DNA of 64,000 bases from Pegea sp. RAD2-039 (Eukaryota; Chordata; Thaliacea; Salpida; Salpidae). The first letter of the stretch is position 1. Each line of letters starts with the position of its first letter. Location of the stretch: contig JAQGEQ010000151.1 in the NCBI GenBank assembly GCA_034620365.1, positions 182,118 to 246,117 of the forward strand, written 5' to 3'. The notes beneath the pieces were generated by a model. The model searched no databases. It saw only the letters and a program-made list of their open reading frames with translations, and was not told the DNA's origin. Below are positions 47,024 to 59,200 of this stretch, one piece after another. The position numbers and the translations under genes were made by a program.

Positions 47024-50000
47024 AAGTGTCCCCCATGTTTTTTAATCTTTCAATTTCCTACTCAACTAGCTGTTAGAGGGGGAAGTTAAATGGTTTGTCT
47101 TTTTTTTACAAATATAATCAAATAAGTTCTGAGATCTTATTTGTTACTTTTTTTTGTTAGTAAGACAAGTCAGGCTTTTCCTATTTGATTTCTACAAACG
47201 TTTAATAGAAAAGAAAAACAAACTCAAAAAACTTTTAATTCTTTTCACTTTTGTTTCTGCTTCACACCCATATGACCGAAGCAAGTCATTATCTCATTTA
47301 AAACATTTAAGTATTTGTTGTTCAACAAATTATCTAACTACTACAGTCTTTGATTTAGCTTCACATCGTATTTTAGTAAAAACTTTCAGGAAATTTGATA
47401 TTAATCTTCAAGTTATCAATTTCTTAAAAATAGACAACAACAAGTTATTATCAATAACTCTATTTCAAGTGTTTTGAGGTTTCAGTGTTGCTCCTCAAGG
47501 CGGAATTATTAGTCCTCTTCTTTTCGATATTTATATCACTAAATGGTTGAGGAAATTTTATGCACTCTGCCGACGATGCTTTTTAGTACTAAATCAGTTG
47601 TTCTGAAATCTTTGGGGTTTATATGACTTCAGCCCAAACAACACAAGCACACTGACGGCAAATGTTTTCACCTGTCAATAAATAAATCTTCAAACCCAAC
47701 ATTATCTTACTTTTATCTAAATAACAAGAACATTTCCTAATTTTCGGTTATTAATAACTTGTGTATCTTTGTCGATAAATTCAAGATCTTGTGGCAATTC
47801 AAGTATGTGGACAGTATATTTGATGCTAATATCGAAAAGGCATGACAACCAGATTTGTTGGTCAACTCCGTGAAGTTTGAAGCAACTACAGTACATTGGC
47901 GTACACAGAGCTGTCGTTCCAACCACGTTTATTTACGGACCCATTATTTGCCCGCCACTTGCAACTTCTCTATACTACCTCTGAAAAATTATTTGTATCA
48001 AATGATAGGGTTTCATGTCACTGTACTTGCTAGAGCTAAGTTGTCCAGTATTAAAGACACAATCACCAAATACTTTACTGGTCTGTCACGTCATCAGTAT
48101 GGTGAATAACTTTCTACTCGAAATCAACATCAGAACAACAATCACTAAGCAATCTTGATCACATCCTTATAAGCATGTGGCTAGGTGTGTCTTTTACACA
48201 TTCAATCGCAAAGGCCAAAAAACCTTGATTCCATTTTTACAATTTTTTTTTAATAATTTATATTTTAAGATTGCTATTTATTTTTTTATGTATTGTTTTC
48301 ATATATATCCTTCCCTTGCATCTCTTATTCTTTATCTTTAGAATCATAAGCGCTGCCAATAAAATAAAACTATTACTTATTCGTAATAAAGATGTTTTAA
48401 AATATAATATTTTTTTTAAAGCTTAACTCTAAAAATAGCTTTTGTAGGAGTTAAACGAAAGGTTTTGCCCAAAGTTATAAATTATTTACTTTCCTGGTAA
48501 TTATTGTAATGGTATAATAAAAATTAAAGAGATATCTATTTTTTTTTGTTTTCTGAAAAAAGAGTTGAAGATATTTTGTTTTACGAAACAAACATTTCAG
48601 TAATTCAAGTTTTTATTGCTCTAATTACAAAGATAAAGTAGATAATGTTGTAAAATAATTAAAAAAAAAACATTTTTTCTGCTTGTGCCAACTCTTTCAC
48701 TCACCAAAATATCAAATCAAGGTAATGTGGGCGTCAAACCAAGCTTTTAAAATACCAGCAGGTTGCCAAGTCACTTTTCCATTCTATTTTTTAATTATTA
48801 TCACTTGAGGTAGTTTTGACAGGTGGTAAAGTTTTTATATAATTGAAAACTTTCTTAATATAAATTGAAAAAAAACATTTTGCTTAAATTTATCAAATGC
48901 TACTCAATCAAAACTGACATTATAATAGTTTTATTAAATATGATATTAAATATATTGGCATTGCTTCTATAGATTTTATTTTTACTATAAAGTTTCATTA
49001 TTTATTCAAAAGATTTTTTGACATTTTTTAAAGTTCAAAACGAAAAAAAACTTCGTAGATCAAAAGGTGTTTTTATCATTTGTCTGAAACTAATTGTCAA
49101 ATTTTTAATGTTATATTTTGCAATCACTTTAAATTTTAATTATGATGTAATTTATTTTACATTGGTTCTTACAAAATGAAGCTTAATTATTTGTTTATTT
49201 AACGTTATTGATTAATGACAATTTTTCAGCACTTTGACGCTTAATTTATCTTTAATTAGAAAATAAGATTTACAAAGATTACCTTGGCTAAAAATGTTAT
49301 TTTATTTTTAAATTTTATTTTATTTATTCGTAAGAAGGTTTGCATTAATTGTATTCTTAAACATTTGTTGTATTTTTGTTATTTGTTTATAAAAAAAGTT
49401 ATGTTTTTATTGTAAAGTATTTGAAAAATTGGTTTTGTGTTTTTCTTACAATAAAAGTTATTTTTATCTGAAAGTTATCAATAAATTTTATACAAAATAA
49501 ACTTTTGATTTTTTTGTATATTTACCTAAAGGACGTTTTTACTATTTATAAATAAATATTTATAAAAAGAAAGTTTTAAATTGTTTATTTCTAATATTGG
49601 ATAGTCATTATTAGATTTATTAAAGTTAATAAATTTTCTGCAATAGAATCAGTTATTGCATTAACTAATATTGTTTTAGTTTATTTATTAATAATTAATA
49701 TTATTTGGTTTTATTTGGAGTATATCTTATTTTTACTTATGATATATCTGTTTCATAATAGTACAGCTGATATTTTTATTTGTAAGCTAAATAATAAATA
49801 GTATATTATGTAATATTATATTGTGTTTATTGTTTCAATAAGTTTATATTATGAAATTTATTTATCAGTGTATTTTGTTGATAATTATTATATACAAATT
49901 AGTAATTATAAATACTTATATATTATGATAAAATATGTTTTTTCTTGATCTAATTAGATTTCTTATAACTTTAAAAATGCTAATTCTATAAATAGAATAT

Positions 50001-50278
50001 AAATACCATGCAGTATTGATTTAGTCATAAAACAAGGTTTAAATATTTTTAAATAAATTTTGATGTTTTGTATCAAATTCATGTTTACATAAAGAACATT
50101 CTTGAATAGACTGTATTGTATGATTATCAGTAACTGATTCTTACTATTATGAAGGAACATTTGATCAAAAAATTATATATTTCATTTTACTTTGACTTAA
50201 ATTTCAAAATCAATTACTTCCTACTGTTATTTTATATGGTCTAATTTTGTATATTTTTCCTTTTAGTGTTCAGTTCTA
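47024..50278. other. Intergenic region with a LINE fragment
   Basis: 3.3 kb between cyclin K and plexin. It contains a reverse-transcriptase relic (47,484-48,110) and otherwise AT-rich sequence with A and T runs. A pyrimidine-rich acceptor (TTTTTCCTTTTAG) ends 12 nt before the plexin ATG. Confidence 0.5.
47484..48110 (+). mobile_element. Decayed non-LTR retrotransposon (LINE) fragment, reverse-transcriptase C-terminal half
   Basis: Broken plus-strand frames contain SVAPQGGIISPLLFDIYIT (the xGxxQGSxLSPLLF motif B), SADDAF near 47,570 (the YADD catalytic motif, altered), HRAVVPTTFIYGP (the thumb LYRxVVxPxLxYG segment), and VTVLARAKLSSIKDTI (the NTExLxRaxLpSIe segment found after the thumb in many CR1/RTE-like elements). 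Several frameshifts and stops mark it as dead. It covers a different part of the reverse transcriptase from the minus-strand fragment at 26.8 kb. Ends are not delimited. Confidence 0.7.
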
Positions 50279-53200
50279 ATGTCTTTCTACATTTGTATAT
50301 TTATATTTTTGGCTTTGTTTACCGTCAGTGTCAATGCTTTTCCTGAGTATTCAAGTAAAAATTACATAACATATAGTGTCAATTTACCAACAACTGCAAG
50401 TAACATCGCAGTAAGTAAAGAAGCAAATGCAATCTATGTTGGTGCTAAAAATAGGTAAGTTAATTTTATACTTATCAATAATTTTGATAATTTATTGTTG
50501 ACCTCACCATGAAATCTTTGCTAGACTTTTACGATTGGATAAAAATTTAGTTGTGTTGGAGTCCACTGCTACTGGTCCAGACTTTGACCACAGTGGTTGT
50601 AATCCAAATGAAATATGTGAACACGATAAGCCTATGACAGATAGTGTAAACAAATTACTATTGGTGGAAGCTAGTAAAAATCGGATCATATCTTGTAGTA
50701 CTTTATATCAGGTTAGAAATTATAATTTTGTTAATCGAAAAATTTGTATTAAAAGTTTATTGTATTTAAAGATTACTTGAAATTGTTTTGATGTCTCCCA
50801 TATTTTTACATTTGATTTTATAGGGTTCATGTGAATCAAGAGACTGGAAAAATATTTCACATGTTTTATACAATAGCAAGGATTATATATCAAAAGATTT
50901 TTTAAAAATGGTTTGCTTAACTGAGAATTGTTCCACTCATGGATTGATTAGTGCTGGCTTTACTGTTGGAGAACCTGTCTTATACATTGGGACTACTCTT
51001 CAAACTGAAAGCACTCCTGTTAAAGTGTAAATAAATCTTTTTCTACTTAAAAACAATTCGTAATATTCCAACACTTCAGTATTTTTAGAAGATAAAACGT
51101 TTCTTTTAGAAATTTTTTTGAAAAGTTTTATGATTTATTTTTTATATCTATTTCAAACAATGTTGATTCATACAATCTTTTTGTAAATAGCAACTTCAAA
51201 TACTTCACAATAAACAGTTTGAATAAAATCTATTTTTAAAGTTCAAACTAATTGGTTTTCTTTCTTTCCTGATACTTTTATGTTTACGTTCGAAAGTTTT
51301 TTAAGTAGCTTTATAATTTTTAAATGTCGATCAAATTAAACTTAACTCTAGATGGTTTTACTAAAAGATTTTTTGAAAATTTATCTTCAGATCAAGTGCC
51401 ACTCTAGCGATATACAGCCTTCACCATAATCCTGATTATGAGAATAAACTATTTAGATATGCAATCACGTCTGGCTACAAAACATCATATTATCAAAATG
51501 ATGGAAAAACAGTTTTGGATATCAAATATATGTTTGAAACTGGTAATTATACAGATGGTCATGTTTACTATGTCATGAACTACAGAGAGGTTCCTTATGT
51601 AAGTTGTTTTTTAATGAAATAATTATTTTTTTTACCTGATATCATTATTAGATTGAAAACTCTGAATTGGTATTAGCTCGGATATGTAAAAGAGATACAA
51701 GTTTTTTAACATATGTTGAGTTACAAATTGATTGCTCTCCACCATCAAGACAACAAAACAGTTTACCAAAAAACATCACCATAGCTGTATATGAAGATTC
51801 AGATGATAAAGATCAGAGAAAATTATATGTTGGTGTTCATCATGGTAAATTTCAATATTTATTTAAAAATAAGCTTTTATTGATTTCTAATTTCCTACTA
51901 ATTGTAGTCACTGTTAAGTTTTCTTGATTTAACGCTTACAGCTTTTCGAGATTCAAAAACCTTTTCAATTTATTTAATTTATATAAAATTACGTTTGCGA
52001 ATTAAACTGTAAAAGCAAATTAAAGATTAAATTGATTAGACGGTGATACTCAAGGGCAATCATCAATTTGTACCTTCAACATGACTGAAATAGAAGATAA
52101 GTTTCTAGAAACACTAGAAGCTTGTTGGTATAATGATGGTGTCGATAAATATGGCAATGAGATAGTCAAATTGAAAACAGGACAATGCCGACTGGTAATT
52201 ACTTGTTGAATTGTCAAATTTCATGTGGCTTAAATTGAAGTACTTATTAAAACCTTGCAGGAAGATAAAAACAATGACACTGAAGTTGACCAACACGTTC
52301 CATTAGAACTCGATTTTCATAACGGAAAGTTTATACCAAAAACTTCAGTAAGAACCGTTTTCAAATCTTCAATCTGAAAACAAGTTTGTTTCATCTGATA
52401 GGCGTGGTGTGGAACAGCTTACATCCCAAAAGACATGAAGAACACGCAAGTTTTATGGGGTAAATGGGTTTATTCACACCATGAAGCTTTTCTTTCAATT
52501 CTAGTAGACAACGAAAATGATGTACTTTTCATTGGTACTGATAACGGTCACTTACTTAAGGTAATAAAACTTTTTACGAGAAAAAATGGAATGTTTGTTT
52601 AATCCTCTTATTATTTATATAATTGTACAATTTTATTGAAAGTTTTTCAAAAGGTTTTCGGTTAGTTTCCAAAAATATTTTCCATTCACTAAAAATCTTT
52701 CTATGAAATAACTTATTGTTGGTATAAGCTGAAACTATTTTTTTTATTTGTGAACAAGCTACTGTATTTATTCTAAAATATTTGGGTTTTTTACTAAAGA
52801 AAAGACCTACTTCTGTGGTTGTAGCTTGTACTAGATGTTGCATTTTTCTTAATTCAGTTATTTTTAATTTAATTGCAGGTAAATTTACAAACAATGGAAC
52901 TTTATTCACAAATTACGTTTGAAGAAACTATAATTAAACATTTATCATGGAGTTTAAACTCAATAAATCAGCATCCCAAGCAGTTAGTTGCATTAACACC
53001 TAATCGTGTAAGTTTCTACATCACCTTCTGCTTCTTCGAAGACTCAGTTAATAACTATTTGTAAAAAATATTTCTTTTTTCTGCTCTCTTATTTATCGAA
53101 GCTAGTTCGAATATTCTTTAATAAAATTGTCTCAAATATCTTCTGTATTACTCATCACCTTCTAATTCCAACCAGCTACACACTGGCAATTAGTTGTTAT

Positions 53201-56200
53201 TATTTTGTAGGTCTTGAAAATAAAATCTTCAGCCTGTGAAACGTTTACGAATTGTGAAAGTTGTACAAAGTCCAAAGATCCTTATTGTGGATGGTGCACT
53301 CTGATGTCTAAGTGAGTATATCAAAACCATTTATTCACTTTTTATTGTAGACTGTATATGACAGAGACATGTTTTTTAATTTGATTTTGACTAAAGCGTT
53401 TACTTTTACTAATTTAATATAACATTTATTACTTTATCAACACAGATGTACTTTAAAAAGTAAATGTTTATCTAATAAAAATGAAGAAAATAGTCGTAAA
53501 TGGTTGAATAAATCTAGCGATAAATGTTTCCGAGTCAATAAAGATCTCTATACGACTCATAATGATCCTGAAAAGCTCGATTTTGAAGTAAGTTGTTTTT
53601 AAAAACAATTTTAAAGTTTAATCTTTGATGTTTGATGTAACTAATTCGTATTTAGATTAAAAAATGTATGAATTTTGCAAAATTGAATTTTCTATTTGAG
53701 TTTTTCACCCCTGAGGTGTTTTCGTAGTTAATCCCAAATTGCCTCCAAAAATGAAATACTTGGAAGTTTTCAGAACACTTAATTTACATCAAAATCTTGA
53801 AGACTTTCTCTTTTCTTCTAGATACAGAGCCTGCCCATACCAGAAGCAGGTAAAACTTATTCATGTTTATTTGATGGCAAAATTTTAGTCAATGCCTCGA
53901 TTCAACGAAATGGCGATGATTTAAATGAAAGTATCATTTGTGACTCCCCTCCATCTGATCAACTTCCACGGATAACAAGCTCAGGTGATCCTGATAAAAA
54001 GATCAACAATCTCAAACTGAATTTGTAATCAACAGATCATGTTAATGTTTCACTCGAAGTTGTTTATGACGGCAACCTTGTCATAACTGAAACCCACGTC
54101 GCCTTTTACAATTGTCAACAATATGGAAGAGACCCTCGACTATCAAATCCTTGTAAAAGTTGCTTAACGACTCGATGGAACTGCTCCTATGACGTCACAA
54201 CTCACAGCTGTTCGTCTTCTAAGAAAGCGAAGATGAATCCGAGTTTATACTTAAATGATACAAAGGTAATTATGAAGAAAGATATTTTTAAACTGACTTC
54301 TAATTACTTTTGATGTTTCAAAGATTTTTGAAATTCGCGTAAATAAATGTTTGGAATTTTTGCTACAATCAAACTTTTAAAAAAAGCTTGAATTTTTGCT
54401 ACAATCAAACTTTTAAAAAAGCTTGAATTTTGCTACAATCAAACTTTTAAAAAAGCTTGAATTTTTGCTACAATCAAACTTTTAAAAAAGCTTGAATTTT
54501 GCTACAATCAAACTTTTAAAAAAGCTTGAATTCTACCTAATTATGCTTTGATATTATTTTTTGAAATAGTTTTGTAAAAAGTTGCTGAAAATATTTTGAA
54601 ATAACAAACAAACAAATAAATAAAGTTTTTCTGATTTTTTAGTACTGCCCTCAAGTCCAAATCAACAAAAAGACAAACAAATTCATTCCTGTCGACTTCA
54701 ACACATCTATTTACCTGACAGTGAAACACATTCCTCTATTATCTAATGAAGATCAGCTCATGTGCTCCTTTATACTTGAAGAAAAGACATTTACTACATC
54801 AGCTATTATCGTTCATCGGTTAGTTGCTTGTAGTCATGTTGAAATTGATAATAATTTGTTTATCAATAAATTTTAGGAACTCGGAGACCTCTGAAACTAT
54901 GATAAGATGTGAAGAAATGAGCTACGGATACACGAAGGTTGCTTTTTTGTTAAAGTTTTGTACAAAAGTTTTAAAGTTGAAAACAAATTAAGATATTTTT
55001 GCGAATTTTTCACAAATTTATCTGCAAATATTTCAACTAATCATTTTCAAATTGATGTTTTCAGGAAGTATCTGAGTTGAACTCATCATTAAAAATAAGC
55101 TGGAAAGAAAATCAAACGATTGACTTCAAGGAGAATATTTTCACGGTTCAATATTTCATATTTTTTTCACTAAATACTTTCAGTTCATCAAATTTTATCT
55201 GCAGTTTTACAAATGTTCAGTTACTAGAGATGATTGTAGTAAATGCTTATCTACTGGTAATAAATATGGTTGTGGATGGTGTTCACATGGTTTAGAAGCA
55301 AGCAAATGTTCTATTTCGGAGGTATGTTCACGTGACAATCAATCATTCATCACCAATTCTAATGATTGCTCGGGACTACAAATCACTGTAAGTTCAATTA
55401 TTTGAATTTTAAATCTCTTAACATTTAAACTACTTCTCATGAAATCTCATTTAAATCTTGTAAAAAGTCCTCGGCTAACATCAATGTCTTAAAAAGCAAG
55501 TTGTCAGTGGTCAAAGGTGATTAAAACTCACTTGCTTTTAGCAGACCCTACCCACTTCAATAGTAGCTCTTCAAAACTACTTAATAGATCCCTGGTCATA
55601 TGAATGAGTTTTTTGTTCGTAAAATAAGTAGTTGAAATGAAACAAACACCAAATATTGTTTTGTAACTCATATGAAGTATGACAATTTATTTAAAAGGGG
55701 TTCAGTCCTCGTAATGGACCTGTTGAAGGAGGGACAATGTTAGAAATTCGTGGTAAAAACATGGGTGCAAGTCCGAGTGAGGTGAGAAAAGTTCTAGTGG
55801 CTGGAATTGAATGTAAAATCCAAGAAGAAAACTTTTTAATTTCTGTGATGTAAGTAAAGATAGTGTCTGAGATGTAGAAGATAACGATCTGCTTTGTAGG
55901 ATTGTTTGTGAGACTAGAGCAGCTGTCAATCAAACTGAAGGTTCAATTGAAGTGTTTGTGAGAGAAGAATCAGAATCAACTGGATCAGATATATTCAAGT
56001 ATCAGTAAGTATTTCGCGCTCTTCATCACTTCCTGATCTTCATCACTCCCTGATCTTCATCACTTCCTGATCTTCATCACTTCCTGATCCTCATCACTCC
56101 CTGATCCTCATCACTTCCTGATCTTCATCACTTCCTGATCCTCATCACTCCCTGATCCTCATCACTTCTTGATCTTCATCACTTCCTGATCTTCATCACT

Positions 56201-59200
56201 TCCTGATCTTCATCACTTCCTGATCTTCATCACTTCCTGATCTTCATCACTTCCTGATCTTCATCATTTCCTGATCTTCATCACTTCCTGATCCTCATCA
56301 CTTCCTGATCTTCATCACTTCCTGATCTTCATCACTCCCTGATCCTCATCACTTCTTGATCCTCATCACTTCCTGATCCTCATCACTCCCTGATCTTCAT
56401 CACTTCCTGATCTTCATCACTTCCTGATCCTCATCACTTCCTGATCCTCATCACTTCCTGATCTTCATCACTTCCTGATCCTCATCACTTCCTGATCTCA
56501 TCGCTTCCTGATCATCACTTCTGATCTTCATCACTTCCTAATCTTCATCACTTCCTGATCTTCATCACTTCCTAATCTTCATCACTCCTGATCTTCATCA
56601 CTTCCTGATCTTCATCACTTCCTGATCCTCATCACTCCTGATCTTCATCACTTCCTGATCTTCATCACTTCCTGATCCTCATCACTTCCTGATCTTTATC
56701 ACTTTCTGATCTTCATCACTTCCTGATCCTCATCACTTCCTGATCTTCATCACTTCCTGATCTTCATCACTTCCTGATCTTCATCACTTCCTGATCTTCA
56801 TCACTTCCTGATCCTCATCACTTCCTGATCTTCATCACTTCCTGATCCTCATCACTCCCTGATCCTCATCACTTCCTGATCTTCATCACTTCCTGATCTT
56901 CATCACTTCCTGATCCTCATCACTCCCTGATCCTCATCACTTCCTGATCTTCATCACTTCCTGATCTTCATCACTTCCTGATCCTCATCACTCCCTGATC
57001 TTCATCACTCCCTGATCTTCATCACTTCCTAATCCTCATCACTTCCTGATCCTCATCACTTCCTGATCTTCATCACTTCCTGATCTTCATCACTTTCTGA
57101 TCCTCATCACTTCCTGATCTTCATCACTTCCTGATCCTCATCACTTCCTGATCCTCATCACTTCCTGATCTACATCACTTCCTGATCCTCATCACTCCCT
57201 GATCCTCATCACTTCCTGATCTTCATCACTTCCTGATCTTCATCACTTCCTGATCTTCATCACTTCCTGATCTTCATCACTTCCTGATCTTCATCACTTT
57301 CTGATCCTCATCACTTCCTAGATTTGCCAAAATTGGGTCGATGTCGCCACAAATAGGCCCTAAATCCGGAGGAACTCTTGTAAAGATTCGAGGAACGTCT
57401 TTGGATATCGGAAGAAATCATTCAGTTTATATCCGACAACAAACCAAGCATCTTATTTGTAAGGACTTGTAAGTACCTAATGACGTCATCAGCTCGCGTC
57501 ATATCACGTGATCATCTTCAAACAGTGATTTGGTGAATGGAAGCGATCTGAGTTTTAAAACTCCTGAAGTTGAGAACCCTGTGGAAGATCTCGAAGTATA
57601 TTTGCATATTGACAACGCGCATTTAAGGGCTCCTTTGCTATTCACTTACAAACCAGACCCTCAGGTTTATATCAACTTTTGATGAATAATTTGAAGAAGT
57701 TAGAAATTTATTGCAGATTGACAACGTCACTACTTTATCTGAAGGAAATGAACTTTACAGTATTTTATCTGGAGGAAGAAAACTTTACATTCACGGAAAA
57801 AACTTTATTTCAGTGCCCCAGCCGCGTTTGAGGTGATTGGCTGTTACTTGTTGCTACCACGTGACTAGTTGCTAACACGTGACTTGTTGGTACCACGTGA
57901 CTTGTTGCTACTACGTGACTAGTTGCTACCACGTCACTAGTTGCTAACACGTGACTAGTTGCTACCACGTCACTAGTTGCTAGCACGTGACTAGTTGCTA
58001 CCACGTCACTAGTTGCTAGCACGTGACTAGTTGCTACCACGTGACTTGTTGCTACCATGTTACTTGTTGCTACCACGTGACTTGTTGCTACCACATGACT
58101 AGTTGCTAACACGTGACTAGTTGCTAGCACGTGACTAGTTGCTACCACGTGACTTGTTGCTAGCTTATTTTTATGTGTTTTTTTTTCTTAGGATGAAAAT
58201 AATTATGAACACTCTTCCAAAGAATAGAAAGCGATCATTAAGCAACCAGATTGACAGAAGATTGAATCTACGAATTACTCCACAGACTAAATTATGTGAA
58301 ACATTGAATGATTCAATGATATTATGTCACACACCATCAGTTAGTCACATGACTTGCTAATTAACATGAAATTGATCTAATTTTACCCAGATATCAGACA
58401 ATAGTTCTTTTAACGGCGTTCTTGTAGCTAATCTCACCATTGAAATGGACAACTTTCATCAATATTTAGGAAAACTCCATTATGTTGAAGATCCGAAGTT
58501 TACCATCAAAAATTCAGCAATTCAAGAATTTAATTATCTTCATATCGATGTCAGTTGATGTTTTGACATTCTTGTTGTAGTCACGTGATCACATCATCTT
58601 TGTATAGGCTGAACAACTTGATAAGAGGTCGGTAGCAAAGTCTGAAGTTAAAGTGCTGATCGGTGAACATAATTGTGTTGATGTTGATGTCTCAGAAAAA
58701 CAAATCCTTTGTAACGTCTCTGCAAAGAACGGTATTAAACGTTGCGTCATCTCATTCTCTAATCTTCATCTTCATCTTTTCAGGTGATCGAAACCGATTC
58801 CCATTAACAGTTCATATCGGAAATCGCAAATGGGTTGTTGATGACGTCAGTTATTACTCTAAACCTTCCCTGAGTCCGCATCTTAAGGTTACATTCAGTA
58901 TCGTCGGTGTGATCATCTTCCTCATCGTTCTCACAATCATCATTATCCTTATCGTCAAGAACCGTAATTACCGTGCCAATAAGTACGTCTACACCTTTCT
59001 CACTTCAATTCATGATGACGTCATCACCCAGAAACGACTACCGTCACGCCATCGATAACCTCGAACAATCAGTTCGCGCTGATTTTCGGAAAGCGTTTGC
59101 TGAGTTGAGTATCGAGATGTCGGATTTGACCACAGATGTCTTCGATACTGGGATCCCTTGTCTAGACTATCGATCCTATGTTTCCAATCTATTCTTTCCA

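Noticed and set aside
53985..54035. Frameshift or broken plexin between exons 12 and 13
   Set aside because: A 51-bp GT-AG intron restores the frame exactly; no break is needed.
56017..57319. CRISPR-like direct repeats
   Set aside because: The units are contiguous with no unique spacers, lie in a eukaryotic intron, and vary at C/T positions; this is a minisatellite.
57810..58148. Minus-strand open frame encoding VATSHV-type repeats
   Set aside because: It is the antisense reading of the 18-bp minisatellite in a plexin intron; the frame is open only because the unit is a multiple of three.
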